Virus record (IMG/VR): IMGVR_UViG_3300042914_000163
Span: 1-36,359 of that record
DNA from: a virus
Direction: 5' to 3' (one strand)
Length of the DNA stretch: 36,359 bases
In this document: positions 7,249-16,536 of the stretch, piece by piece
Layout: every line of letters begins with the position of its first letter
Numbering within the stretch: the stretch's first letter is position 1
Program-made: the position numbers and the translations under genes
Notes under the pieces: model-generated
What the model saw: the letters and a program-made list of their open reading frames with translations, nothing else
What the model was told of the DNA's origin: nothing
Databases searched by the model: none

Positions 7249-7269
7249 CGGGGAGGTATTACCTCCCCG
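7249..7269 (+). terminator. Perfect 9-bp hairpin, terminator or attenuator
   Basis: CGGGGAGGT (7249-7257), loop ATT, and ACCTCCCCG (7261-7269), followed by TTTCC. It lies in the only clear gap of the + strand block, between the HTH gene stop and the primase-helicase start. The stem is strong but the T run is short, so it may be a partial terminator or attenuator that lowers expression of the downstream gene, or an RNA-stability element. Confidence 0.6.
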
Positions 7270-7294
7270 TTTCCATCATGCCGTGGGTAATACT

Positions 7295-10165
7295 ATGAAT
7301 ACGTTGGAATTTCTTCAGCGCGTACTTCCGTCTGATGGATACTACGTTGCTGTTGCCATTAAGAATAAAAAAGTTTTGATGCAGCGTTTTGTGGACAACA
7401 TAGCATCTCTAGAGACGCTAGTAGACGGTATCAGCAATGGTGGTGGCAATGCGTACTTCGCAGTTGCATCATTCAAGACGAGTACTGACGGAAGAAAACA
7501 AGATAATGTGCATAGCTTAAAGGCTTTGTATCTAGATATTGATTGCGGTGAAGACAAACCATACCTCACGCAACGCGATGGGCTTAAAGCCCTATCCAAA
7601 TTTATTAAAGAGACTCAGCTTCCTATGCCTATGATTATATCATCGGGCAACGGACTACATACCTACTGGATTCTAGATCGAGAGTTGTCGCGCAGTGAGT
7701 GGCAACCACTCGCTGACGCTCTGAAGAGCGCAACGCAACAGCTTAAGTTCGAGGTTGATCCCGTGGTGCCAGCCGATAGCGCCCGCATACTGCGGCCAGT
7801 CGGGACTGTAAACACTAAGGGCGGTGAGCTTGTAACGAGTTTGTTAGCTAAAGCGGACACACACAACGTAGAAGATATTTATAGGATACTGTCGCCTTAT
7901 CTTGTTAACCAATTAAGCACATCACCACCGAGCGCGCAGTTCACTCCGCTGATTGATCTCAGCACCAAGACAGAGTTCCCCCCGACCAACGCCGCAGCGA
8001 TGGTGGATAAGTGCCAGCAGATTCGGTGGGGCGTCGAGAACCAGAAGAAAGTCCAAGAGCCGTTCTGGTACGCCATGATGGGCATCGCCGCCCACTGCGA
8101 AGACCCTGAAGCCACGGCGGTTGCGTGGAGCAAAGACCACCCGGAGTACAGCTACGACAGGACTATAGCCAAGCTAGAGCATTGGAAGTCGTCCGCATCT
8201 GGACCGACAACCTGTAATAAGTTTAGAGACCTGCGCTCAAGCGGGTGCGACAAATGTAAATTCAAAGGGGAGATAGCGACCCCTTGCCTGATCGGGCTTA
8301 GCCACAAGGCTGTGGATGTTGACGCCTCTGCACCGGATGAAGTGGCCCGCACTACGCCGTTACCAAAGGCGTATAAGCGCGCTGCTGACGGCGGCATTAA
8401 GCAGACCATCGACAGCACAGACGTAGATATATGCCCGTTCGATTTATACCCCGTCGGGTATGGACGCGACGAGGCTCTGGGCTATGAGACTGTGCGGTAC
8501 AAATGGAAAAGACCCCACGCTGGCTGGCAACCATTGGTATTCAGGCAAGCGTACCTAGCTGATGGGAACCGGGAATTTTCATCAGCCATCGCAGACCAAG
8601 GTATTGTGCTACTCCACAAACACCAGACGGAAAAATTCCAGATGCTCCTTCGCACCTACATGGACGAACTCCGTAAGATGAAGGCCATGACCAACATCCA
8701 CACTTCTATGGGGTGGAAGGAGAATAGGTCGCAGTTCCTGATTGGCGACACGCTGTTCAGACGACACGACGATGGCTCCGTATCGGAAGAACTTGTCTCA
8801 GTCTCGCAGACGACGAACCGTGCCGCGCCGAGTATGTATGGCGTATCCGGTACGCTGGAGGAAGCCACTGACTTCACCAACATTATTGATAAGGGCAGGC
8901 TACCCATTCAGGGGTGGACTATGATGGTCGGGCTGGCGTCCCCGATGTTCGAGTTCACAGGCATCAAGGGTCTAACGATTAACCTGTACGGCCCGTCAGG
9001 ATCAGGCAAGTCATTGGCTCAGCACATGCTTCAGTCGCTATGGGGAAACCCAGACTTGCTGCACTACGCATCTAAGTTCACGCACAATGCCCTCTATGCC
9101 CGCATGGGTCTGTGCAATAACCTGCCTATGACCATCGACGAAGCCACCACGATGGCGGCGAAAGACATCGGTGAGTTCCTGTACGATGTGTCACAGGGTA
9201 GGGAGAAGGCCCGACTGACTAGGGCTGCGGAGGAACGCAACGCCCGTACGTGGCGGCTGCCCTGTATAACGTCTGCCAATAAGTCTCTGAATGCTGCGCT
9301 CATATCGACCGGCTTGGAGACAGACGCCCAGATGATGCGCCTCTTTGAGATTACAGTCTCGCCGCATCCGTTGTTCGTGAAGTCTACAGAAGCAGGACAA
9401 CGTATTTATAGTTTCGTGTCAGTCCAATATGGGACTATTGGCCGCGCGTTTATCCGCAAGCTGCTTGAAATTGGCGCTGAAGACCTAGCCGTTATTATCG
9501 ACAACCACAAAGCCGAGTTCACCAAGCAGTACAACTGCAAGTTCGAAGGCACCGAACGGTTCTGGGAGCAGAGCGTTATCCTCGCTGACCTAGCTGGTAA
9601 ACTCGCCTGCGAGTGGGGTCTGTTTAAGTTCGACTATACCAAATGCACCACGGCTATCCTGTCTCAGATGGGTGCGATCCGTAAGAACGTCCAAGAGAAC
9701 GCCTCTGACTCCTTCGATCTAATCAATGAGTACCTTAACGAGTTTGCTGGGGCGTCGATCACCGCTTCGCATACTGGTGCAGACAAAGTGTACGTTGACA
9801 CCACTCGGCTACCACGCGGGGATGTGCGTATTAGATTTAACCTTTACCGTCCGACGCACTCCGACCCCTATGATCGTGGCGTTGTGCTGCTAGACAAAGC
9901 GCACTTCAAGCGGTGGCTCTCTAACAACGGAGCCGATATTCGTACGGTAATGAAAGAGGTCATCGCAGCGAACGCAGACGCTACACCCCAGATCGGCAAG
10001 GCGTATCTCGCCAAGGACTCGTCGATCAAGCTGGGTCAGACCTATGTGATTGGCATCAGCCTGCAGCACCCGCGCCTTGTCGGCATACTCACCGACAAGG
10101 ACGACAACGCGATCAATAATGAACTAGCTGGACTGGCAGTTCTTAGGGGTGGGAAGGCAGATTAA
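7295..10165 (+). CDS. Primase-helicase fusion (AEP-like primase plus superfamily 3/DUF927-like ATPase)
   Basis: A 956-residue replication protein. The N-terminal part has archaeo-eukaryotic primase-like motifs: D81-I-D83 (LYLDIDCG), G118-N-G-L-H122 (SSGNGLHTYW) and DSARILRPVGTVN at about 161-173. A Cys-rich zinc-type segment lies at 307-331 (C307, C318, C321, C331). The C-terminal ATPase has Walker A G566-PSGSGK572-S and Walker B T-I-D615-E616, in a context like DUF927/D5-type helicases. It would prime and unwind, replacing a DnaG/DnaB pair. ATG 7295 is chosen over GTG 7283; neither has a strong ribosome site. The stop overlaps the stop of the convergent gene. Confidence 0.88.
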   Translation: MNTLEFLQRVLPSDGYYVAVAIKNKKVLMQRFVDNIASLETLVDGISNGGGNAYFAVASFKTSTDGRKQDNVHSLKALYLDIDCGEDKPYLTQRDGLKALSKFIKETQLPMPMIISSGNGLHTYWILDRELSRSEWQPLADALKSATQQLKFEVDPVVPADSARILRPVGTVNTKGGELVTSLLAKADTHNVEDIYRILSPYLVNQLSTSPPSAQFTPLIDLSTKTEFPPTNAAAMVDKCQQIRWGVENQKKVQEPFWYAMMGIAAHCEDPEATAVAWSKDHPEYSYDRTIAKLEHWKSSASGPTTCNKFRDLRSSGCDKCKFKGEIATPCLIGLSHKAVDVDASAPDEVARTTPLPKAYKRAADGGIKQTIDSTDVDICPFDLYPVGYGRDEALGYETVRYKWKRPHAGWQPLVFRQAYLADGNREFSSAIADQGIVLLHKHQTEKFQMLLRTYMDELRKMKAMTNIHTSMGWKENRSQFLIGDTLFRRHDDGSVSEELVSVSQTTNRAAPSMYGVSGTLEEATDFTNIIDKGRLPIQGWTMMVGLASPMFEFTGIKGLTINLYGPSGSGKSLAQHMLQSLWGNPDLLHYASKFTHNALYARMGLCNNLPMTIDEATTMAAKDIGEFLYDVSQGREKARLTRAAEERNARTWRLPCITSANKSLNAALISTGLETDAQMMRLFEITVSPHPLFVKSTEAGQRIYSFVSVQYGTIGRAFIRKLLEIGAEDLAVIIDNHKAEFTKQYNCKFEGTERFWEQSVILADLAGKLACEWGLFKFDYTKCTTAILSQMGAIRKNVQENASDSFDLINEYLNEFAGASITASHTGADKVYVDTTRLPRGDVRIRFNLYRPTHSDPYDRGVVLLDKAHFKRWLSNNGADIRTVMKEVIAANADATPQIGKAYLAKDSSIKLGQTYVIGISLQHPRLVGILTDKDDNAINNELAGLAVLRGGKAD

Positions 10166-10171
10166 TCTGCC
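10156..10171. terminator. 16-bp perfect palindrome at the convergence point, probable bidirectional terminator
   Basis: GGCAGATTAATCTGCC is its own reverse complement and contains both stop codons (TAA 10163-10165 on +, TAA 10164-10162 on -). GGGG upstream (10146-10149) and GCCCC downstream (10172-10176) could extend the stem with an internal loop, followed by TTCT. It would end both opposing transcripts, though the T runs are short. Confidence 0.55.
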
Positions 10172-13100
10172 GCCCCTTCTGCGGATAGCGCCTTGAACTG
10201 TTCTGCGAACCTGCGCTCACGCGCGACCTGTTGTTTCGGCGCGCTCTTCAGATTCACCAACGCCGAGGGTTTGAGGCCGACGCGCTTCTTGGCGGCTTGA
10301 AGAGCCAGCCATTCAGACTTGGCGGCTTCGACACCAGAACTATCTCCAGCGCGTTGAGCCGTTACGAAGTCGCGGCGAATCTCAGTTGTGCGTTCAGTGA
10401 AGTACTTGTCGTACTCATACATCTCTTGGCGTTTGCGCCGGACGTTAGCCATGCTGGTGGACGTAAAGCCAAGTCCCTGCAACGTGCTGTCAAGAAGCGA
10501 GAACTCCTCTGGTGAGACGACCAGATCACCATTACGGCGCGTGACGCCCTTATCAAATGTCTCGCGGTACGCCCGCATCGCGCTCTTGATTCCGTTGGGC
10601 ATCATAAACTCAACGCCCTTCCAGTAATCTCCTTGCGCCATCATGCCCATGCCGTCTGCGAAATTGGCGGCGGTACCCATGAGCGGACCACCAATGCCAA
10701 GAAGTGTACGACCCAGACCTTCACGCGAGGTAAGATCAATGTCAGTGTAGGGCAGCGGAGAGAAGACGTTACCCAGACCAAGTTGGCCAGACACATCGAC
10801 GCCAAGACCAGCCGGGACACCTTTGAGGATTGTGTCAGCTAACCAGCCGTCTCCGATGATCTGGCGAAGGAAGCGTTCCTCGTTCACTGGTTCGTCTGGT
10901 GGTCCGAAGATAGCCGCGAGAATGTAGGACATAAGCGTAGCCGCTGGCAGACCAAGCGCACCAGTGAACACAGCCGTCTGACCAAGCACATTACGCATAA
11001 CTGCACGGGCAATTCGGCGTTCGTCGGGAGTCGCACCAGCAAACATATTGTAGCCGTTGCGAATCAGCAGCGCAGCCTGCATGACTTGGTATTTGCGGAA
11101 CTGAGTAACCACTTTGCTGAAGGCGAACGCATTGAAGTAGCGCGGCGCGTTCAGACTAGAGTAGTCGCCCTGCGTCTGGCTAAGGACTTCAGCCGCGTAG
11201 TTCAGCGCCTGTTGGTTAGATAGTTTCCCATCAGATTTAGCAAGACGATACGCAGCCATACCAGCCGTAACACGGTTGGCGACTTCGACCTGACGCGTCA
11301 AGGCCGTCAGTTTGTGCATAACATCTTGGATAGTCTTTTGCGGACCACTGGATTTGAAAGTCTCCCAGTACCCAAGGTCATAGCCCATACCGATATCGAG
11401 CAAGCCGTTGTCACGCAGCGTCGTCAGAACATCTTGCTCTTCCTTGGAGTATGCCGAGCCATCCAGCTTGCGCATTCTGGCTATGTCGAACTCGCCGCGC
11501 ATGAACTTGTTGAAGTCGCCTTTGTTCTTGAACAGGCTCGTACCAAGTTCTTTATACGTACGGTTAATCTCGTCGGACGTACGCCCATAGCCATAGCGCG
11601 CTGACATATACGGAAGGCTCAGCATGTAAGTCTGAGTCGCGTTCTGCAGGTAGTAACGTGGCAGCGTGAGCAGCGTCCACATGGAGTTGAACGCCATCAA
11701 CTTGTCCTGCAACGGCGTCGGCGTATAGGTCAGTCCTTGGACATGGCGTCTTAGCACTTCATTCAGCGCCCGCATACGATCCGCTTTGGTGCCTTTAATC
11801 CCAGCAGCCGCAGCTTCTTCGTCGGACATACGAGCCTGACGGCTCATCTCTTCCAGCGTGTTAGCCACATCGCTGTCGTTGGTCATCGACGCAATGAAGT
11901 GCGCATCAGCCGTACCCTTGGTGGCGAATGCTCGCAGCATATCGTCGTAACCCGCAACGCCAGTGCGCGCGAGTTGATGGCGGCGGGCGCTGTTCTCAGC
12001 AAGCGTACCGATATACAGGTCGGTAATAAGCTGGTTGATACGCTCAATTTCTTGAGGCTGGAGGTCAGCAGCAAGGTCTTTCTCCACCAGCGTCTTAATA
12101 CGCTGGAGGTTCAGCCATGCAGGGACATCAACTTTGCCCGGAGAAAGCTGACGCTCAAACGCTTCAGTAAACATATTAGGGAACTGCGCTTTCAGTTCCT
12201 CTTGCTTCTGCATCGCAGCGCCGAGTGACTCAGAGAAGATCACGATGTAACTATCAGGATCAGCGCGCAGCGTTTCGAGTTCTTCCTTCTCTTCAGGCGT
12301 ACGATCCATCGCTGGGATATTTTCCAGTTCGCGGAACCGTGCAGACTTACCAACGGTGACGAACTGTCCGAAGCGGGACAGTGGTGCATACGGACCTTCG
12401 CGCTCCTTGAAGATGGTACTCATAAGCTGCAATCTACGTGCAACATCTTCTTGGCGCTGCTGCTTAACGTCTGCCGGAAGCGAAGCGTACTCAGGTCCCG
12501 TAAGCTCGCCCCTAATCTTATCCACAATAGCTTGACGCATACGCTTCGAGGTCTTGAAGCCATGCTCGAATATCTGATCCGCCACACGCTGAGCATTTTC
12601 AGGCAGCGCTTCGTACTGCTCTTTGGCAGTCGGGTCTATTACAACTTGTTTACCAATCCATGTAGGCTGGTATCCCCATGCTTGGTCAATAGTGCTGCTG
12701 GCTAGAAACTTATTCAGAGCCTCGCGTGCGTCACCAAGATCACCAGTCTGGAGCATGATCTGATCGACTTCCTGACGCAGCTTATTCGTCAGGGTCATAC
12801 GATTAATCATAAAGTCAAAGTAGTTCTTCACCGCTGGCAGCATAGGGCTGATCCAGTCCACAAGGTCACGACCAAAGGACATGCCGTATGAGAATTTCAG
12901 TGCGCCATCACGGATGTTTCTAGCGATTGAGAGTGCAGCCGACTGCATCGGAGCCGGAACTGCACTAGCTACGAATTGCCTGATTGACTCATCTGTGCTG
13001 CGTTGCTCTGGCGTAGCAGCCGTGTCCTCCATCGGAGCAATGCCGCCACCGCCGGGAGGAGTCGTATCCTCCTTGATACCGAGGATTTCAGAGAAATCTG

Positions 13101-16100
13101 GACCGCCAAGATTGTTGAGGAAGTCCGTGACATTCTGAGTAGGCATACCCTCTTTGCGGCCAGCATCGAACAGCTTGCGCATAAGCCGACCAAGCGTCGA
13201 GAAGAATTGTTCAGTAATCGTCAGCGGTTTGCGCTGCGTCGTGGCCCACTTGGATACCTGATCGGCAAACCATTCGCTAAAGCTATCCCAGTAATCAGGC
13301 TGTCCTCTAAACATTTCTCCAGCCGACGCACGACCACGCGCACCCATAGACCGTATAGATTGTTTGGCTCTCTGCGGCGTACGGAGTAATTGCATCCACT
13401 CCGCCATGGTAGGCAACGGATATTTAGGATCGGCTTTACGTAAGAATTTTTCAAAGTCACTCTTGATAGCAGCCTGAACTTCAGGCGAAGCGTTGGCGAA
13501 AGCATTGAACTCTACGCCATGACCAATTTCATGGGCAATGACTTCGAGCGCCAATAGGTACCGGCGACCACCAGCTTGACGGACAAAATCTTGGTTGAAC
13601 AGAACCACATCGGTGCCGTCACTTAATCGCAGATATAGCCCTCGTGTAGAAGAACTAGCATCTAGCAGATATTTACGTAGTGTACGTTGGAGTTCCGATA
13701 ACTGCGTATTGCTTATACCAAACTGCTTGCCAGTCTTAGCGTCGATAAGCCGTTTCAAATCCACTTTGGCTATAGAACCAAAGAGAATCTTGCGATTGCC
13801 AAAGCCAAGTGCTTTTGTCAGTGCAGACACGTAGTTGGTAAGTCGTGCATCAACATCAGCGATAGTCGTGATGTTACCAACCTTAGTGCCAGCAGGAGTA
13901 GACGTAATTACTTCTTCCGGCTGCGGCCCGCCTTCGACAGGGATATTGCCACCGCCTGTTTCACCGCCGCCTTCTTGGACTTGGGGCGCGACGTTCCGAT
14001 TTTGCCCGACGCCTGATACTTGTCCACCAGTTCCTGTATATTGCGGCTGACCACCTTGTTGGACTTGCCCGACTTGAGCGGCATTGGGAACCTCCACTGG
14101 TTGAGTAGGAGCGACAGCCGCAGGAGCGACGGGCGCAGGCGCGGGAGCGGGAGCAGGGGCGACAGGAACTGTCGTGGGGTCTGCTATATACCCATCAAGC
14201 TGTTTGAGTAGCTTCTCGCCAGCGTTGATGTGGCTCTTGACGATTCGCTCAGCTTCTTTGTACGTGATGCCCTGCGCCTGAGCCATCTGAGTAAGCCGCG
14301 CCATGGCAGCCTTCGACGGACCGAGAAGTTTTTTCCGTTCCCTCTGTTCAGCAGCGACAAACGCACGTTGACCCTGAAGGTCTTGGACAGTCGGAGTCTC
14401 TGTAAACTCAAGCGGCTGCACAGGGAGAAGCGTAGCCTTAGCAGCTTCACGACGCGCGTTCATCGCAGTCGTCTCAGCAGCCAGAGCAGCACGACTCTGT
14501 ATCTGCTGCGCGCCAAGTTGGCGAACGATCTGCGCGCCACGACGAAGCCTAGAAACACCGCCTTCCAGTGGCATTTCTGTCTGTGTCTCCACAAGCGGAA
14601 GCTGCAGTTGGATCGGCGTAGTAACTGGTATCGTAGCAGGAGTTGGCGCAACGCCAGCACCCCCTTGGAGCGGCAGTGGAATCTGCTCACCGGGGGGAGT
14701 CTGAAGTACACCTTCTGGGAAACCAAATAGCGGCAGTCCTTCGACACCGACCTGCGCGGGCATTGCAGGCGTAGGTGTGGGAGCAGGAGTCGTGGGCGGT
14801 GCAGCGGCAACGCCACGTAGAAGATTCTGTTGCCCAAATGGTAACGTCGGCTGTTCTGCAAGACGTTGCGCCATAGCCTCAGACCGACCAGTAGTCGTCA
14901 GCCTTCCAGCAGCGTCGATAGCTGCGATAGCTTCACGCGCCCTAGCAATCTGGCTTGTCAGCCTAGAAACGCGAATCGGATCAAGAGACCCAGCACCAGC
15001 AGCGGCAGCCTCAAGCTGGGCATTAGACTCAGCGATCAGACCTTCGAGGCGACGGCGTTCATCAATGGCGGCGAAGTCAGTCTCACGAGCAGCGGCAAGC
15101 GTCTCACCTGTGGGCTGCATAGCTAACGTCGGAGCTACGCCGAGTTCAGCACCGGGGAACAGTTCGCCCTGTGCGCCCGGTTGCGGCCCAACAGTCGGAG
15201 CCTCTGGCTTCTGAGCGCCAGCAGTCTCAAGCAGATTGGTAGGTTTATTAGTCGCAGTACCAACCTGTGGCTCAGCGCCGAACGCAGCGCCGAATGCACC
15301 ACCAAGCACCGCGCCAGCACCAGCGGCTATGAGGGCAGACTCGCCATACTTCTCAATGACGTACGGCGCAAGCGCCTTCCAATCTGAAGCGTTAAGCTGA
15401 CGGCGGAACTCAGGATCAAAGATCGCCTGCTGCGCAAGTTGCGTAGCGCCTTCGGCAAATGCTTCAGAGGCAGCGCCCTTGGCAGCACCGGTCGCAGCAC
15501 GACCAATAGCAGAACGGGTGATCTGCTCACCGACGTTCTTAACTGCATCCCTAAAGAACGGGGAGAAGCCAGACGCAATCTTACCTTCGGCAAACGTCTG
15601 TAAGAGCGTCGTACCACCAGCAGCAATGGCTATGTCAGCGCGAGTCGCCGGGTCATCCAGATTATAAGCGGGGGTGCCATCCGGGTTCTTGGCGTTCTTC
15701 GCCGCCTCATAGAAGTTCTGGAACTCAGACGGATACGTTGACGCAGCGAGGCCAGTCAGTGCGCCGATTGTACGAGCGCGCCCAATATTAGCAGCAGCGC
15801 CAGCAACCCGAGCAGCGGCAGCAGCGCCCCCAAGAGCGCCAAGACCACCAGAGACAAGTGAAAGACCAACAGAAGGAATACCCTGAGCAACGGCGTCCCA
15901 TATGTTTGACAGCGTCGAGTTCGACTGCTGTATCAGCGCAGATCGTTCTTGCTCAGCTTTGGTTTGGCCAAACGTACGCTCAGCAAAACCGGCAATCTCA
16001 GCGCCGCGAGGAGAGCCGATGGTTGATAGTATATCACCAACGCCACCGATTGTCTGCTCAGCTAGACCACGCGCACCGAGAGCGACGTTCTCCCCGAAAC

Positions 16101-16527
16101 CACGAGGTGTCTTTAGGTTCTGGATGTACTGGTTGTACGCCTGCGGAGAGACCGGTTGCCAGTCCGTAGCGACATTAGCCGGAGCAGGCTGGGGTGCCTG
16201 ACCAAGAAGAGACTGCGCCTGTACAGCAGAGCCAACATCTCCGCGATCAAACGTCATGCCACCAACAAACATCTTGTTGGTGGACGGGCTAAACGCGATG
16301 CCACTATATCCTTCAGTCGGCGCGCGAGCAGGCTTGATCTGCGCCAGCATCTCAGCGGGCGTCGTCTGCATACGCTCAATCGTACGCTGGGTTTCTAACC
16401 CAACAACGTCCGCGCCCGTCGCTCCAAGATTGCCTAACCCAGATGCTTGCGTAAGACTCTCTGGACCGCGAGCAATCTGCAGACCCAGTTCAAGTGTGCT
16501 GGGAGAGTAGGTCAATCCATTAGCCAT
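10162..16527 (-). CDS. Giant ejection/internal virion protein with zincin (HExxH) motif
   Basis: 2121 residues, the largest gene and last in the - strand virion block. Hydrophobic Gly/Ala-rich stretches lie near 216-250 and 398-421, and Pro/Ala linkers near 785-815. A metallopeptidase-like region has HEIGHG (H999, E1000, H1003) and a downstream S-E1085-WFAD that could give the third zinc ligand, as in gluzincins. A segment PLSRFGQFVTVG (about 1380) and LPRYYLQNATQTYM (about 1620) resemble domains of large polyvalent phage proteins. A hydrophobic helix sits near 1850-1872, then a basic, helical C-terminus. The position after two other ejection-type genes suggests it enters the host envelope with DNA, like T7 gp16, but no RNA polymerase motif is seen. 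Confidence 0.8.
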   Translation of the reverse strand: MANGLTYSPSTLELGLQIARGPESLTQASGLGNLGATGADVVGLETQRTIERMQTTPAEMLAQIKPARAPTEGYSGIAFSPSTNKMFVGGMTFDRGDVGSAVQAQSLLGQAPQPAPANVATDWQPVSPQAYNQYIQNLKTPRGFGENVALGARGLAEQTIGGVGDILSTIGSPRGAEIAGFAERTFGQTKAEQERSALIQQSNSTLSNIWDAVAQGIPSVGLSLVSGGLGALGGAAAAARVAGAAANIGRARTIGALTGLAASTYPSEFQNFYEAAKNAKNPDGTPAYNLDDPATRADIAIAAGGTTLLQTFAEGKIASGFSPFFRDAVKNVGEQITRSAIGRAATGAAKGAASEAFAEGATQLAQQAIFDPEFRRQLNASDWKALAPYVIEKYGESALIAAGAGAVLGGAFGAAFGAEPQVGTATNKPTNLLETAGAQKPEAPTVGPQPGAQGELFPGAELGVAPTLAMQPTGETLAAARETDFAAIDERRRLEGLIAESNAQLEAAAAGAGSLDPIRVSRLTSQIARAREAIAAIDAAGRLTTTGRSEAMAQRLAEQPTLPFGQQNLLRGVAAAPPTTPAPTPTPAMPAQVGVEGLPLFGFPEGVLQTPPGEQIPLPLQGGAGVAPTPATIPVTTPIQLQLPLVETQTEMPLEGGVSRLRRGAQIVRQLGAQQIQSRAALAAETTAMNARREAAKATLLPVQPLEFTETPTVQDLQGQRAFVAAEQRERKKLLGPSKAAMARLTQMAQAQGITYKEAERIVKSHINAGEKLLKQLDGYIADPTTVPVAPAPAPAPAPVAPAAVAPTQPVEVPNAAQVGQVQQGGQPQYTGTGGQVSGVGQNRNVAPQVQEGGGETGGGNIPVEGGPQPEEVITSTPAGTKVGNITTIADVDARLTNYVSALTKALGFGNRKILFGSIAKVDLKRLIDAKTGKQFGISNTQLSELQRTLRKYLLDASSSTRGLYLRLSDGTDVVLFNQDFVRQAGGRRYLLALEVIAHEIGHGVEFNAFANASPEVQAAIKSDFEKFLRKADPKYPLPTMAEWMQLLRTPQRAKQSIRSMGARGRASAGEMFRGQPDYWDSFSEWFADQVSKWATTQRKPLTITEQFFSTLGRLMRKLFDAGRKEGMPTQNVTDFLNNLGGPDFSEILGIKEDTTPPGGGGIAPMEDTAATPEQRSTDESIRQFVASAVPAPMQSAALSIARNIRDGALKFSYGMSFGRDLVDWISPMLPAVKNYFDFMINRMTLTNKLRQEVDQIMLQTGDLGDAREALNKFLASSTIDQAWGYQPTWIGKQVVIDPTAKEQYEALPENAQRVADQIFEHGFKTSKRMRQAIVDKIRGELTGPEYASLPADVKQQRQEDVARRLQLMSTIFKEREGPYAPLSRFGQFVTVGKSARFRELENIPAMDRTPEEKEELETLRADPDSYIVIFSESLGAAMQKQEELKAQFPNMFTEAFERQLSPGKVDVPAWLNLQRIKTLVEKDLAADLQPQEIERINQLITDLYIGTLAENSARRHQLARTGVAGYDDMLRAFATKGTADAHFIASMTNDSDVANTLEEMSRQARMSDEEAAAAGIKGTKADRMRALNEVLRRHVQGLTYTPTPLQDKLMAFNSMWTLLTLPRYYLQNATQTYMLSLPYMSARYGYGRTSDEINRTYKELGTSLFKNKGDFNKFMRGEFDIARMRKLDGSAYSKEEQDVLTTLRDNGLLDIGMGYDLGYWETFKSSGPQKTIQDVMHKLTALTRQVEVANRVTAGMAAYRLAKSDGKLSNQQALNYAAEVLSQTQGDYSSLNAPRYFNAFAFSKVVTQFRKYQVMQAALLIRNGYNMFAGATPDERRIARAVMRNVLGQTAVFTGALGLPAATLMSYILAAIFGPPDEPVNEERFLRQIIGDGWLADTILKGVPAGLGVDVSGQLGLGNVFSPLPYTDIDLTSREGLGRTLLGIGGPLMGTAANFADGMGMMAQGDYWKGVEFMMPNGIKSAMRAYRETFDKGVTRRNGDLVVSPEEFSLLDSTLQGLGFTSTSMANVRRKRQEMYEYDKYFTERTTEIRRDFVTAQRAGDSSGVEAAKSEWLALQAAKKRVGLKPSALVNLKSAPKQQVARERRFAEQFKALSAEGAAD

Positions 16528-16536
16528 GTCGGTCTC

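Noticed and set aside
12518-12526. Perfect E. coli-type DnaA box (TTATCCACA)
   Set aside because: Single copy inside the giant coding gene; one 9-mer match in about 36 kb on two strands is not unlikely by chance, and no cluster or AT-rich region is next to it.
14085-14175. GC-rich repeated tract as a DNA repeat or CRISPR-like array
   Set aside because: It encodes a Pro/Ala linker of the giant protein; no regular spacers.
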